From: Dugong dugon
Lineage: Eukaryota; Chordata; Mammalia; Sirenia; Dugongidae
Direction: 5' to 3'
DNA length: 64,000 nt
NCBI GenBank assembly: GCA_030035585.1
Contig: CM057461.1
Coordinates: forward strand, 170,821,624-170,885,623
The position numbers and the translations under genes are program-made. Of the stretch, positions 48,653 to 59,463 are shown one piece after another; the first letter of the stretch is position 1, and each line of letters begins with the position of its first letter. The notes beneath the pieces are model-generated. The model was not told the DNA's origin and made no database searches. It saw only the letters and a program-made list of their open reading frames with translations.

Positions 48653-49620
48653 CTGGTGTTTCCAAAGTCCTTAACCTCCTTGATGCTGTTAACCAGTCCC
48701 TACTTAAAACATTTCCTCCCGGCGTTTCATGGACACCACGTTTAGTTTTCCTCTCATTTCTACCCACTCATTCTCAGTCTCCACTTTCCTCCTTCCCTTG
48801 CTGGTCTCCAGTGGCATCACTAGGTGGGTGTGGACCACACCAGGTAACACTGTCAGAGGGGGTCACCAAAATGACTTTATAAAATTTTTGTTCAGTGTTT
48901 CAGCAGAAATTTATTATTTTCTATAAAAAATCTCTGTAGTTGTAACAAAACATTTTTCATAAGCCCAGCTTACATGTATCACTATATCTACAAGGTTAAA
49001 ACTCTATGCTGATTTACTTTTTGAATGTTCTAATGTGCTCCCATCAGACCTGTCATTATTACAATTACAATAATGCTTTGAATCATGTGGTTTCATCTGC
49101 ATGCCCTACAAGCACACACTGTTGTTTTCGTTGCTGCTGGTGTTTTTATAGTTGCTGATTTTTGTCAAATATTCTGTTGTTTCAGCCACAGTATTGTAAT
49201 TAGTATTTGTGAACTTATATCAATAACTTTGTTGAGAATGAAGTAATTAAAGGAAGAGAAGGAGTGATATACAGGAATTACAATTAACAAGTAATACGAG
49301 AACAAAAAACATTACTAAGGATTCTGTATAGTCTAGTATGGGAGAAGGTCCGTGGGGGGAAGGGAGGGTGGGACACTAACCATAGTGACACCACTGCTGG
49401 TCTCTCTCTCATCAAATGTGGACACTGCCTGAACTCTTTCCTCTACATGTTAAAGTCAATTTATCCATACTTGAGGCTTCAATAATTACTTCTTTGTAGA
49501 TGGCTTTCATATTTCCACCTTCAGTCTCAATCTCAGGCCTGACATATATTCCCAAGTACTTGTAGGGCATTTCTACCTAAATTTCCTAATGGCAAAACCA
49601 AGCTCAATTTGTCTAAAACC
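48653..49620 (+). repeat. L2 ORF2-region fragment with hAT inside
   Basis: 48666-48808 and 49405-49610 read like decayed L2 ORF2 reverse-transcriptase sequence in one orientation (GCTGTTAACCAGTCCCTACT, CTACCCACTCATTCTCAGTC). They are continuous once the hAT element is removed. Confidence 0.65.
48809..49396. mobile_element. Non-autonomous hAT element, 588 bp
   Basis: Inverted ends CAGTGGCATCACTAGG and, in reverse, CAGTGGTGTCACTATGG. The perfect 8-bp target duplication CTGGTCTC is at 48801-48808 and 49397-49404. No transposase; short frames only. The element name is not known to me. Confidence 0.9.
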
Positions 49621-49624
49621 ACAC

Positions 49625-50050
49625 TAAGTTATTCATTCATAAATATTTACTGGCTGCCCACTATGGGCTGGGCACTGTTATAGGCACTGGGGTGATAGCA
49701 CTGAATAAAACCTTTGAATAAAATGAAGCTCCATTGATGACAAGGTCCTTACCTGGCATTCTAGTCCTTCCTCGATCTAGACCTAACTTGTTTGTCCAAC
49801 TGTGCACTTTTCTTCCATATATATTCTCTTTCCTGCAAGCTATAATACTGTTGCTCTAATATGCTTTCCCAATTCCATACTTTGCTTGCAGTTACCTCTG
49901 AAATACCCTCCCTCCACCTTTACCAACTGAAATTCTATCCACTCTTCAAAGCTCAGTTCAAATGTCATCTCTTCTATAGATCAGCCTGTTCTTTCTTTAA
50001 ATTGCCACAGAATTTCTTTGGTACTGTCCCCATGACATTTATTGCATGCT
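49625..50050 (+). repeat. Old repeat plus L2 3' region
   Basis: 49625-49735 is the ancient repeat with ACTGGCTGCCCACTATGGGC. 49740-50050 is L2-like (TCAAAGCTCAGTTCAAATGTC). Confidence 0.6.
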
Positions 50051-50084
50051 GCCTGTTCTTCCTGAAATGATAATAACTATAATT

Positions 50085-50580
50085 TATCAAAAGCCCATTT
50101 TGTGACAGGTTCTTTGCTTGGCACTTTATATCTCTAAGCCTCATAATGTGCAATGTGGGTATATTATCTTCATTTTACAGATGAAGAACCCAAACCATAA
50201 CTCGCTGCCATTGAGTCTATTCTCATTCACAGAGACCCTACAGGATAGAGTGGAACTCTGCCCCATAGGGTTTCTAAGGCTGTAACCTTTACGGAAGCAG
50301 ACTACATCTTTCTCTTGTGGATTGACAAAACAGATTTGAACCACCAACCTTTCGGTTGGCAGCCAAGTGCTTTAACCACTGCACCACCAGAGCTTCTTCC
50401 AGATAAGGAAACTGAGGCTCAAAGATATAGAGTAATCTGCATGAGATTACGCACCTACCCTCTGAACTTATAGTAACTTGAGAGCAGAGATTCTGCCTAT
50501 TTCATTTTTATAATTCTCAATGAGCCTAGAACCATGGCTAGTTCAGAGTGAGTGCTCATTAAATATTTTCTGAATAAAGA
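50085..50580 (+). repeat. MIR split by an AfroSINE
   Basis: MIR (TTGGCACTTTATATCTCTAAG, CATTTTACAGATGAAGAA) is interrupted at 50188 and resumes with AGATAAGGAAACTGAGGCTC at 50401, ending near 50580. Confidence 0.8.
50189..50399 (-). mobile_element. AfroSINE in MIR (minus)
   Basis: Long-form reversed copy. Target duplication CAGATGAAGAA (50178-50188) and CAGATAAGGAA (50400-50410). Confidence 0.9.
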
Positions 50581-52224
50581 GCATGTTTTTAAAGCATTGA
50601 CATCTGTACATATAAACACCATTCTAGTTTTCTGGTAGAAGTATATTTGAATTCATTATAAGTTCTTTTAAGTAAAATTTGGCATGTAGTCCAAAAACAT
50701 TATGTTGACTTGAGTTTTAAATTTTTTCTTGGTAAAGAAAGCTTCCCAGCTATTGAAGTCAAGGTTTAAAAATAACATGGCAAAGGTCAGGTAGCAAAGA
50801 CCCCATCCAGACCTTTTATAGAAGCAAAAGCACTTAGGTGGCACTTATCAATTATTTTGTGAACCACTACAATATCATCAGCTTGGCTAGTCTCATTTTC
50901 CAGGGACTTTGAGCTCAAGCTCTCTCTAATACCAGTAATGAGATGGTCCCTTTGAAATAACCCAGACAATAAATTTATAGCATTTTTCTGTACATCTCTG
51001 TACTTATTTATTGTTTGCTACCTGCAAAATCACTGAGACATTTGATACCCGAAGATGTTTTCCCAGAAACCGAACTAAATATAAGCCTAGCACTTCAGAT
51101 CTCAGATTACCTCACTGTTGAAAGCAGCAGTGCTATTAGACCCCTATGTCAACCACTGGATTGGAAAGCCAAGGCTTCTGGTTGGGAAGCCCATTTCATA
51201 AAACCACAACTCCAATGTGTCCTGCTTTTGGAAAACAAAATAGACACACACAAACTTGAGTTATGTAAGTATCCAAAAATGTGGACTTGACATTTTCCAC
51301 CTCACTTTGCCTCCACGGCAGGGGATGGTGATTAAAAAATAAACAAAAGAACCACTCAGATTATCTGCACCCTAGGATTGAGGTGAAGAAGGTGAAACCT
51401 CCATCATAAAAACCACATATTGCTAGAGTCAGCCTCCTCTGCAACAGGAAATAGCTGGTTAGGTGCACGTGGGTACCATCAGAGCCAGGCTAGCTGGAGT
51501 GGGCTGAATATGTGACCGACCATAACAATGAACATAACAACCACCCCACGGAGGTACAAGCGAGTGAGACCCAAACATTCCAAATACCGAAAAAGGGCTA
51601 GGGAAGTAGTTTCAGGTTAAAAAAATGTCATCAGCTCATATAACTATTGAGAATCTTCTACTTATGCCTGAGTAATGGGCTCTGTGTTTCCAAACACAAT
51701 ACAGGGCAGAGTTTCATCCAGTTGTCTCACATAACTCCTTAAATCCAGTTAACCTAGGAAAAAATCAAATAGCTTTACTGAGAATAATCCTCTTTCCCAT
51801 GCATGGTTTACAGTATGGTTTATAAAGTGCTTGATAAGCTTCTTAATACGTATTTGTAGTAACCTCACCAGAGAGAGGTGAGTAAAGTAGTAGGACTATT
51901 TTAAAGATGATGAAAGAGACACCAAAATGACCCACCTATTGTCAGTCTGAGGCCCCATGGGGAAGAAACAGACCTTCCTAGAATTCCTACTAATTACTGA
52001 GTCTTGTAGGTTTCTATGAGTCAGAATTGACTCAATGGCAATGTGTGGGTCATACAAGTTCAATTATCTTTTAAATCACCTTAAATTGCTCAGGGGCCCC
52101 CGATGTTAGGAAGACCATAAACAAGGAGTAGGTAGGTTGAGTCCAACCCATGAGCCACACCAGACTAAGTATGGAGTTTGTTCAATAGGACCAAGGTGTG
52201 GCAATGGGAAGAACATAGATTTCT
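50581..52224. other. No gene recognised; small AfroSINE-tail remnant
   Basis: Mostly unrecognised. 52000-52046 looks like a lone AfroSINE/RTE tail (GAGTCAGAATTGACTCAATGG). Confidence 0.4.
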
Positions 52225-52640
52225 GACATTAGAGAAGGGTTGATGTCTCAGCACTGCCTTCTAAGCTGAATGACTTCCAGCAAGTCAGGCTGAGTCAGGG
52301 CCTCTGGGTTTTCCTTATCTGCAAAATGAAAATCCTGCCAACACCCACCCCATCTATCTTAGAGAGTTGTGAAGCATAAATACAATAATGTTTGTAAAGC
52401 TCCTTTGTAAAATCTAAAATGATCATTACTCCTATTAGAAGCTAGCTGACTCCTAACCACACAATCATTTATACTCAATAAGCATTTTCAGAGGATGGAC
52501 TGAGTACCCAAGCACTAGGTTAGATGCTAGCAACACAAAACACAGTTCTTGTCCTCAATGGGCTTAATAGCTAGTGGAGAAACAGACACAAAGCCAAGTA
52601 TAAAAAATGCCTTAACAGAATTATCAAAAGGTGCTATGGG
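52225..52640 (+). repeat. MIR and adjacent old repeat
   Basis: 52225-52445 is MIR (CTGAATGACTTCCAGCAAGTC, TCCTTATCTGCAAAATGA). 52480-52640 is the ancient repeat also seen at 24560 (GTTCTTGTCCTCAATGGGCT). Confidence 0.65.
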
Positions 52641-52708
52641 AACACAAATAAAGAATCATCACTGATCAGGGTAAGAGAAGGAGTCTTAAGTGACAGAATA
52701 CACTTAAA

Positions 52709-52857
52709 TGATATAATGACATGTATATAGAAATGGCTTCATTTGAAAGAAACCAAAGACAAAGGAAACAAACACAATCAAATGATATAATGACATATGT
52801 ACAGAGATGGCTTCATCTGAAAGAAACCAAAGACAAAGGAAACAAACACACAATACC
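52709..52857. repeat. Tandem duplication of about 74 bp
   Basis: Two near-identical units, each starting TGATATAATGACAT and holding AAGAAACCAAAGACAAAGGA. They differ at about six positions, as a local duplication would after some time. Confidence 0.9.
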
Positions 52858-53326
52858 TGCTCTAGAAATGATGATGCTTTCTGATATGAAGCTGACAATC
52901 TGTAATAACAGCTTCAAAGGACTCACTAAAGAGTGAGCTCAAAATTAACTAACAACCACACATAAGGCAAGACTGCTTCTTCACAAGCTGCCCAAGTCTT
53001 TCTGACCCATGGTCCCAGTCAACAAAAGGCCCTTGGGAGTGACAGGGATGTCAGGGGAAATGAGCAGTTGCCTCACTTCCTGTTGACTTTAACTCCTTAC
53101 GTCATTGCAGATGATTAGCAGAAGGGAGAATACCTACAACTTTAACCTTCAAACAACAACCAGCTTATGGGTTAGCACAGTCACACAACCAGTTCCTACA
53201 GATGAATGTGCATGGGAAGTAATTTTTTTCTTTCTCTGTTACTTTTAAACCTCCTAAAAAGTGAGCCTGGGTCTTCGTTAAATGGCATCCTGAGAGTACC
53301 AGATTCATGAGTAAAAGGTGACTCAC

Positions 53327-53519
53327 CTCTTGTTTGAAAGGACAGACACACTCAGTGGTGATGGCTGCATCCATGACCCGTTCCGTCTTTTTGGACTTAA
53401 TATACTCTGTGACAATGACCTTGGCTACCAAGCAGGCTGTTACAGATTCTGTCAGGAAACAAGCAAGGCTGCCAAAGGCAGATAAAACACTATCTTTGAC
53501 CCTCAAAGATAAGAACAAG
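53327..53519. other. Exon-like block of unknown gene, strand unclear
   Basis: Both strands are open and both have splice-like signals. Minus strand: acceptor TTTTATCTGCCTTTGGCAG, exon 53468-53327, donor GAG/GTGAGT at 53326. Plus strand: acceptor ending TTGTTTGAAAG, exon 53341-53519, donor AAG/GTAAGG at 53520. The minus reading (KSKKTERVMDAAITTECVC) looks more protein-like to me, but I recognise no family. A minus-strand exon would lie on the PLEKHM3 strand upstream of its coding start; it could also be a pseudogene scrap or chance. Confidence 0.3.
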
Positions 53520-53534
53520 GTAAGGCAAAATACT

Positions 53535-53734
53535 AGGAGGCCCTGGTGGCACATTAGTTAAAGCACTCAGCTGCTAACCATAAGTTCAGCAGTTCGAGCC
53601 CACCAGCCACTCTGCGGGAGAAAGATGTGGGAGTCTGTTTCCATAAAGATTTACAGCCTTGGAAATACTCTGGGGTCAGTTCTATTCTGTTTTACAGGGT
53701 CGCTATGGTTGGAATCGACTCACTGGTAGTGGGT
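53535..53734 (+). mobile_element. AfroSINE (plus)
   Basis: Complete long-form copy. Target duplication TAAGGCAAAATACT (53521-53534) and TAAGGCAAAATAACT (53735-53749). It lies directly after the exon-like block. Confidence 0.94.
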
Positions 53735-53895
53735 TAAGGCAAAATAACTGGATGATATCCAGCATACAAGTCAGAGGAAAAGTTCACAAAATAAGAAGGA
53801 TAAGAACAGTAGAAATGATCTTTTCATCCTCCAAATCTGGATTTAAATTTATTTTATTAGAGGCTATTATCATTACTGTAGACTATTATTATTAG

Positions 53896-54053
53896 GGGAG
53901 CCCTGGTGGCATAGTGGTTAAGAGCTCAGCTGCTATCCAAAAGGTCAGTAGTTGAAATCCACCAGCAGCATCTTGGAAATCCTATGGGGCAGTTCTACTC
54001 TTTCCTATAGGGTCACTATGAGTCAGAACCGACTCAACGGCACCTAACAACAA
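53896..54053 (+). mobile_element. AfroSINE, short form (plus)
   Basis: Head GGGAGCCCTGGTGGCATAGTG to tail with GAGTCAGAACCGACTCAACG and CAACAA. Flanked by related words ATTATTAGG and ATCATTAGG. Confidence 0.88.
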
Positions 54054-54064
54054 CATTATCATTA

Positions 54065-54272
54065 GGAGCCCCTTGGTGACGAAAACAGTTAATGCTCAAC
54101 TACTAGCTAAAAGGTTGGTGGTTCGAACCCGCCAAGAGATGCCTCAGAAGACACGCATGGCAATCTGCGTTTGAAAGGTCACTGCCTTGAAAATCCTATA
54201 ATGCAGAGGTCTACTCTCCAAACGTGGTCACCGTGAGTTGGAATCAACTCAATGGCAACTAACAACAACAAC
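54065..54272 (+). mobile_element. AfroSINE, RTE-module type (plus)
   Basis: Head AGGAGCCCCTTGGTGACGAA, variant body (GCCTCAGAAGACACGCATGG) and a tail ending CAACAACAACA. It follows the previous copy directly, sharing the ATCATTAGG flank. Confidence 0.88.
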
Positions 54273-54589
54273 ATCATTAGGATGGAATGGATTTTTACAA
54301 AACAATTCTGCAACATATGAACATTCTGGAGTTGAATTCTGAAGTTCTGATTGGTCTGTATTTCTTTGACTATTTTGATCTGACATTAGGAGATGACAGT
54401 TGAAAGTCAAATAGTTGTCCATTATCAGGGACTATTACCGTACTAAACTCCTTAAAAATGTCCTGCAGAGGACCCCTTCAATATGGATGGATACACATTA
54501 AATGTGGAATGATGTGTTTAATAAAATGTTTAAAAACAAAGACAGTTCTTACAACTTCTAAGCCAAAACCAAGATTTAAAAGAGTCAAA

Positions 54590-54830
54590 GCTAATATTTA
54601 TTGAATACTTACTAATGGGCAGGCATGATGCTAAGCCCTTTACCTGCATTATGTTGTTAAATCCTCACAACAACCCTGTGAGAGAGCTGCTATTATTATT
54701 CGTACTTTATAGATAAGGAAACCAAGATTTAAAGAGATGAAATACCTTGTCCAAGATAATATGTCCAATAAGTGGGTGGAAACAAGACTAAAATGCATAT
54801 GCTGTCCTGTGTGACAGTTTAGAGCAAATT
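54590..54830 (+). repeat. MIR-family SINE
   Basis: Contains AAATCCTCACAACAACCCTGTG and TTTATAGATAAGGAAACCAAG, words of MIR-type elements. Confidence 0.65.
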
Positions 54831-54849
54831 AATTACCCAGAAAGACTAT

Positions 54850-55610
54850 AGCTAAAATTTTATATACATGGTGCTTCGAATTTTAGTGTCAAACACCAGC
54901 AACTTTAATTTTTATTTTTAAATCTTTGTTAATCCTACTACTCAGAAAATTAACTGCTAAATGTCATCTAGTTTACGCATAATTTACAACAAAAACTTCT
55001 CTATAATACTTTTGTGTCATTAAAAGTTCTCTAAAGGAATGGTAGATGAGAGTTCCCTGAACAAACAGAGTAGAAAGTTGTTCTCATACTAAATAGCTAA
55101 CCTCAATTCTCTTAGTGACCTTGGACACATTATTTGGAATGTTTGCAAGGGTATAATGACTGTGACTTCATTTAGGCCAAATAAGTGCTTTTGCAAATGT
55201 TTACATAGTCCTAATTGCCCAAACCTTTTACTAATGTTTCCCTAAGACATCATTTTTCATTTTGCCAATAAATAGAAACACTTGTAAAAATGTTTGCTTT
55301 AAAAAAATCTGCAAATAAATGTTCCTGTCAAAAGAATTAAAAGAAATATTTCCAAATTAGATATGATTATAGATAATGCAAACATATTTTAACTGTTAAG
55401 GCATATCCAAATAAACTGTCTACTTCTAAAACCAACTTGACCTTTTTTTTTGGGGGGGGGGACAAATATCAATGTATACGGGTTAAAACAAAATAACAAA
55501 ATTGACCCACAACCTTCAGTCTCTTTTCTTAAGTCTACTACCACACTACAATGAATATTCAGACACCATAAGTAGCCTTTCAGGGGAGAGAAATTACTTT
55601 TGGACCAGAA
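54850..55610. other. No gene; T/G homopolymer pair
   Basis: AT-rich unrecognised sequence, with a T run followed directly by a G run of about 11 at 55443-55461. Confidence 0.4.
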
Positions 55611-55810
55611 GATCTGGAATTAGAAGACCTGAGTTTGAACCTTCCATGCACCACCACCAGAGGTATCATTTGGGGCAAGCCACTTGAACCTGAATTTCAA
55701 CTATTTTGTCTGAAACATAGGGTCAGTAAGGATACCTGTTATACTTTCTTCAAAGGTTGTTTTGGAGAGCAAATCAAATGATATAAGGTAATGCTTTATG
55801 AATTCCAAAG
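55611..55810 (+). repeat. MIR SINE
   Basis: AGAAGACCTGAGTTTGAACC, GGCAAGCCACTTGAACCTGA and a following GTGCTTTATGAA-type 3' part (GTAATGCTTTATGAATTCC). Confidence 0.7.
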
Positions 55811-56758
55811 CAGGATATGGGGTGCAATATGTGTCTGTGGTACTAGGGAAAAGGCACCACACTCTCTTTGACCTCCTCCCATTATAAACTAACAAACTGG
55901 TGACAGCAATCAGTTTAGGAAGTTCTGGGATAAGGTTTCAATATATTCAAGGTGCTGCCTGCATTCTTCAAATCAGCATAAGTTGCTGTATACCTGCTTT
56001 GCTTGTGGTCTTGGAATGTAGGGATTTGGTGGCACAAGACTGCGTTATGATTCTAAAGGAATCAGGCGGAAGGAGCTGAAAGAAACTACCAGGGGTATCT
56101 CTAAAATCAAGCAGATCTGTGATTTCAGAAAGGGAGTCCAAAAGGGCCAGAGAACAAATCAGCAGCAGCCTGGGCCTCAGTCTGTCAAAAATCCCCTTTG
56201 TCTCCGGTGTCCCCAATCTCCCCTCCCCCATTAGACCTTCTCATTAACATTTCAATATGCTAAGGTCCTATCTCTTCTCAAAGAAGAAAAAGTAAGTAAG
56301 TAAAACCCTCTCTTGCCCTCAAGTTCCTCCACAGCTAGGGTACTTTTCCCCATTTGCCCCTTCTTCCAAGTTCCTTAAAGAAACTCGTCCTTCATACTTT
56401 CTGACTCACCTCACCACACATTCATTCTTCCCCCAGGAGCAATCCGGTTCTGTCCCAGCTGAAACGGCTCAAGCAAAGGTCATGACTGTTCTTGTTGCTA
56501 AACCCAGGAGACACTTTTCACTCCCCACCTGACCTGACCTCTCAGCAACTGAACACCCTCTTTGCATTGTTCTCTCGGATCCACTGATGTGCCTCTTCTG
56601 GTATTTCTCCGTTGTCTCTGGACACTCCTCCTCAGTTCCCTCACTGGGCTCCCCTTCCTATGCCCATATGATAAATATGGGTTGCTATTGTTTTATGCTG
56701 TTCAGTGGATTCCAACTCATAGCAACAATATACGACAAGATAGAACTGCCATAGAGTT

Positions 56759-56916
56759 TCTGGTGGCACAGTGGTTAAGAGCTACGGCAAAAGGTCAGCA
56801 GTTCAAATCTACCAGCTGCTCCTTGGAAACCCTATGGGGCAGTCCTACTCTGTCCTGTAGGGTCCCTATAAGTCCGAATCAACTCTATGACAACAGGTTT
56901 GGTTTTTTGTTTGTTT
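56759..56916 (+). mobile_element. AfroSINE insert 1 in the nest (plus)
   Basis: Head-truncated: starts at TCTGGTGGCACAGTGGTTAA and ends in a T-rich tail with TTGGTTTTTTG. Confidence 0.85.
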
Positions 56917-56930
56917 AATCTTTACAGACA

Positions 56931-57055
56931 GGAGCCCTGGTGGCTCAGTGGTTAGGAGCTCAACTGCTAACTGAAAGGTTGGAGGTTTGAACCCACCAGC
57001 CGCTCCACAGGAGAAAGAGGGGGCAGTCTGCTTCCGTAAGGACTACAGCAATGGC
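56931..57055 (+). mobile_element. AfroSINE insert 2 in the nest (plus), tail lost
   Basis: Starts AGGAGCCCTGGTGGCTCAGT and stops after GACTACAGCAATGGC. The words TTTAATCTTTACAGACA (left) and TTAATCTTTACAAACA (right) are a likely target duplication in the outer SINE. Confidence 0.8.
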
Positions 57056-57686
57056 TTAATCTTTACAAACAGATTGCCAGGTATTTTCTCCCATGGAGCT
57101 GCTGGTGGATTAGAACTGACCTTTTGGTTAGCATCCAAGTGCTTAACCATTGCTCCACTAGGCTCCTTATAAATGAGGGTACTCCTCCATTTTTCCTCAG
57201 CACCCTCTTATTTAGTTCCTCTTCTGCCCTCCCCCTGAGTGATCGTCTCCATTTCTGTAGCTTCAGATTCAATCCACATGAGCTCTAAACCCACAACTAC
57301 CTTTTGGATGTCTCCTAACACCTAATAAGCACAAAAGTGGACTCCACATCTTCCCCCTCAAAACTGCCCCTCCTCCCAGCTTTCACCATAGGGTGAAGGG
57401 CATCATCATTCCCCAGAAAGATGAACACTATCTTTGACCCTTTTGGTTCCCTCATCCAGAAACCATAAGTCATAGTAATTATACTTCTACAATATCTGCC
57501 AAATCTATCAACTTCTCCCCACCCCTACTGCCTTAGTTCAGTCACACCATCCAGACTTCACCCTTCAGTCTTGCCCTCCTCTAACTCATTTTCCACATGG
57601 CAGCCAAGGAGGCTCTCTACAATAAGATCAGTTAAAACCCAACCCAAAGACCCCATTACTTTCTGGATAAACCACACACTCCTTGA

Positions 57687-57889
57687 TGTTGTTAGATGCA
57701 GTCAAGTCAGCTCCAACTCATGGCGTACTTAGATACAACAAAACGATATGTTGCCTAGTTCTGAGCCATCTTCTGGCTCACTGGTATGTTTGAGCCCATT
57801 GTTGTGGCTATTGTGTCAATCCATCTCATTGAGGGTTTCCCTCATTTTCACTGTCTATTTTACCAAACATGACGTCCTTTTTAGCAAAT
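57687..57889 (-). mobile_element. RTE/BovB-type LINE, short 3' end (minus)
   Basis: Only the last 200 bp of the RTE, with its tail at the left. Perfect 9-bp duplication ACACTCCTT (57678-57686, 57890-57898). Confidence 0.9.
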
Positions 57890-58427
57890 ACACTCCTTAA
57901 CACTGTCTTGAAGAGCTCGTGGCCGCTTACTTTCCTGAACTTATCTTATTAATCTCTCTCCCTCATGCCATCCCCGCAGCCACCCCCACTCCAATTCCAT
58001 CCATCAAGAACTTGCAGAAACTGATATCTTCCACATGCTTTCTCACCCATCCTGTTTCCTCTGCCTGGAACAGTCTTCCCACCACCACCCTCATTGCCTC
58101 TCCCCCTCTCACTACCATACATACAATCTGGCTAATTCTGATTCAGCCTTCAGGTCTCTGCTGAGGTATTATTTCTTCCAGAAAATCTTCTTGACCTCTC
58201 AGGTCCATTTTAGGCGTCCCTCTTATGGGCTCCCTTGGCATCCTGATTTGCTCCATGATAATGCTTTTCACACTGCTTAAAAAATGGCCTGTTTACTTGT
58301 CTATCTCCCTGACTAGACTAGAAGCTTCACAGAGGCACGGATTGTGTCTGTGTTGTTCAAGGTTGCATTCCTGGCTCCAAGCATAGCACCCTGGTACAAA
58401 ACATGTGCTCACTCCCTATTTGTTGAA

Positions 58428-58532
58428 ACAATGAATCCCTGAGGGTGGAAGACAAGAAGGTGTTCTGGACGGGTTAAAGTGCTGGTATAAGTGGATCAAG
58501 AACACGTGAGAGGAGATCATTTAGCTAATTTC
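58428..58532 (+). repeat. Copy A of a 100-bp dispersed direct repeat
   Basis: Matches 60641-60739 from ACAATGAATCC to AGCTAATTTC with scattered differences (e.g. TAAAGTGCTGGTATAAGTGG and TAAAGTGCTGGTAAAAGTGG). Source not recognised. Confidence 0.8.
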
Positions 58533-59460
58533 CTGAAGCACAAATAGTGGTTAAATTTCTGATGTTTTCTAGCCTATCATGCACGTTCCCTGTTCTGTGA
58601 CTAAAAATCACCATTTATAGATAATCACATCTGCAGACCACAAGGTGAAGTGGATATTTAGCATTCCCAGTTAGATAAATGTCCCCAACTAAACTGGATA
58701 ATGCAGCACACAGTAGCTTGAGTCTGTACTCAGTTATAATTTGGTTACACTAATCAACATATCTGGATAAATAAATCTCTACCATACTCATAAATGTGGC
58801 ATATAATTGGGGAATCCAATTTGAAACACATAACTCAAATTAACAGTTAATCAGTGTATGAAAAACAAAATGTTAATGAAAACAGCATGCCTGATATCTC
58901 AATGCAATGGCTTCTATATTCTGACTCTGGTGTTTGCTCAGAACTCATACTGCCATCAAGATTAATTACCCTCATGGATCAAATAAAGCTTTCACCTTAT
59001 TGTCAGCACGAAGGTAAGTTATGTGGGCTTTTTAGTATCTGTCTCATATGAGCCCCAGTAGCCAATGAAATAAAGCAAACATAATACATGGAATTTATTG
59101 CTGGTGTTCATTTGTATCACACTTTCACTTGACACTCAGTTCTCTGAATTATTTGGTTTGCACCAGAAGCTCCAAGCAAGAATATAGATCAACTACTTAT
59201 GAACCAAATACCAAATCCACTCTAAGGAAAAAAGAGGGAGGAAAAAGGCAATTACTTGCTAGATATCCCACCACATCTTTTCCTTTAAAGGGTTAACGCT
59301 CCATATGAAACAAATCAGCACTTGGCTAGAAGCCAGTGGGACAAGAGACACTTTCTGTGCTTTTCTAGGCCTGCGGGTGGACAGGTTGAGGTGAAGATAT
59401 GAAAGGGAGCCAGTAGGAAAATAAAGTAGGAGCATCAGTGGCCTGGTGCTCCTGGAAACT
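58533..59460. other. No gene or repeat recognised
   Basis: AT-rich sequence. The 65-codon frame at 58854-59051 has no recognisable motif. Confidence 0.4.
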
Positions 59461-59463
59461 GCC

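Larger units (their letters stand above)
56681..57168 (-). mobile_element. AfroSINE (minus) carrying two plus-strand AfroSINEs
   Basis: The outer reversed SINE begins at 56681 (TTCAGTGGATTCCAACTCAT) and finishes at 57168 with the head complement ACCATTGCTCCACTAGGCTC. Its middle is displaced by inserts at 56759-56916 and 56931-57055. Confidence 0.85.
56250..58430 (+). repeat. L2 block interrupted by AfroSINE nest and RTE
   Basis: L2-like sequence occurs at 56260-56680, 57170-57686 and 57890-58430; it ends with ACTAGAAGCTTCACAGAGGC and CCAAGCATAGCACC. Insertions at 56681-57168 and 57687-57889 account for the breaks. Confidence 0.6.
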
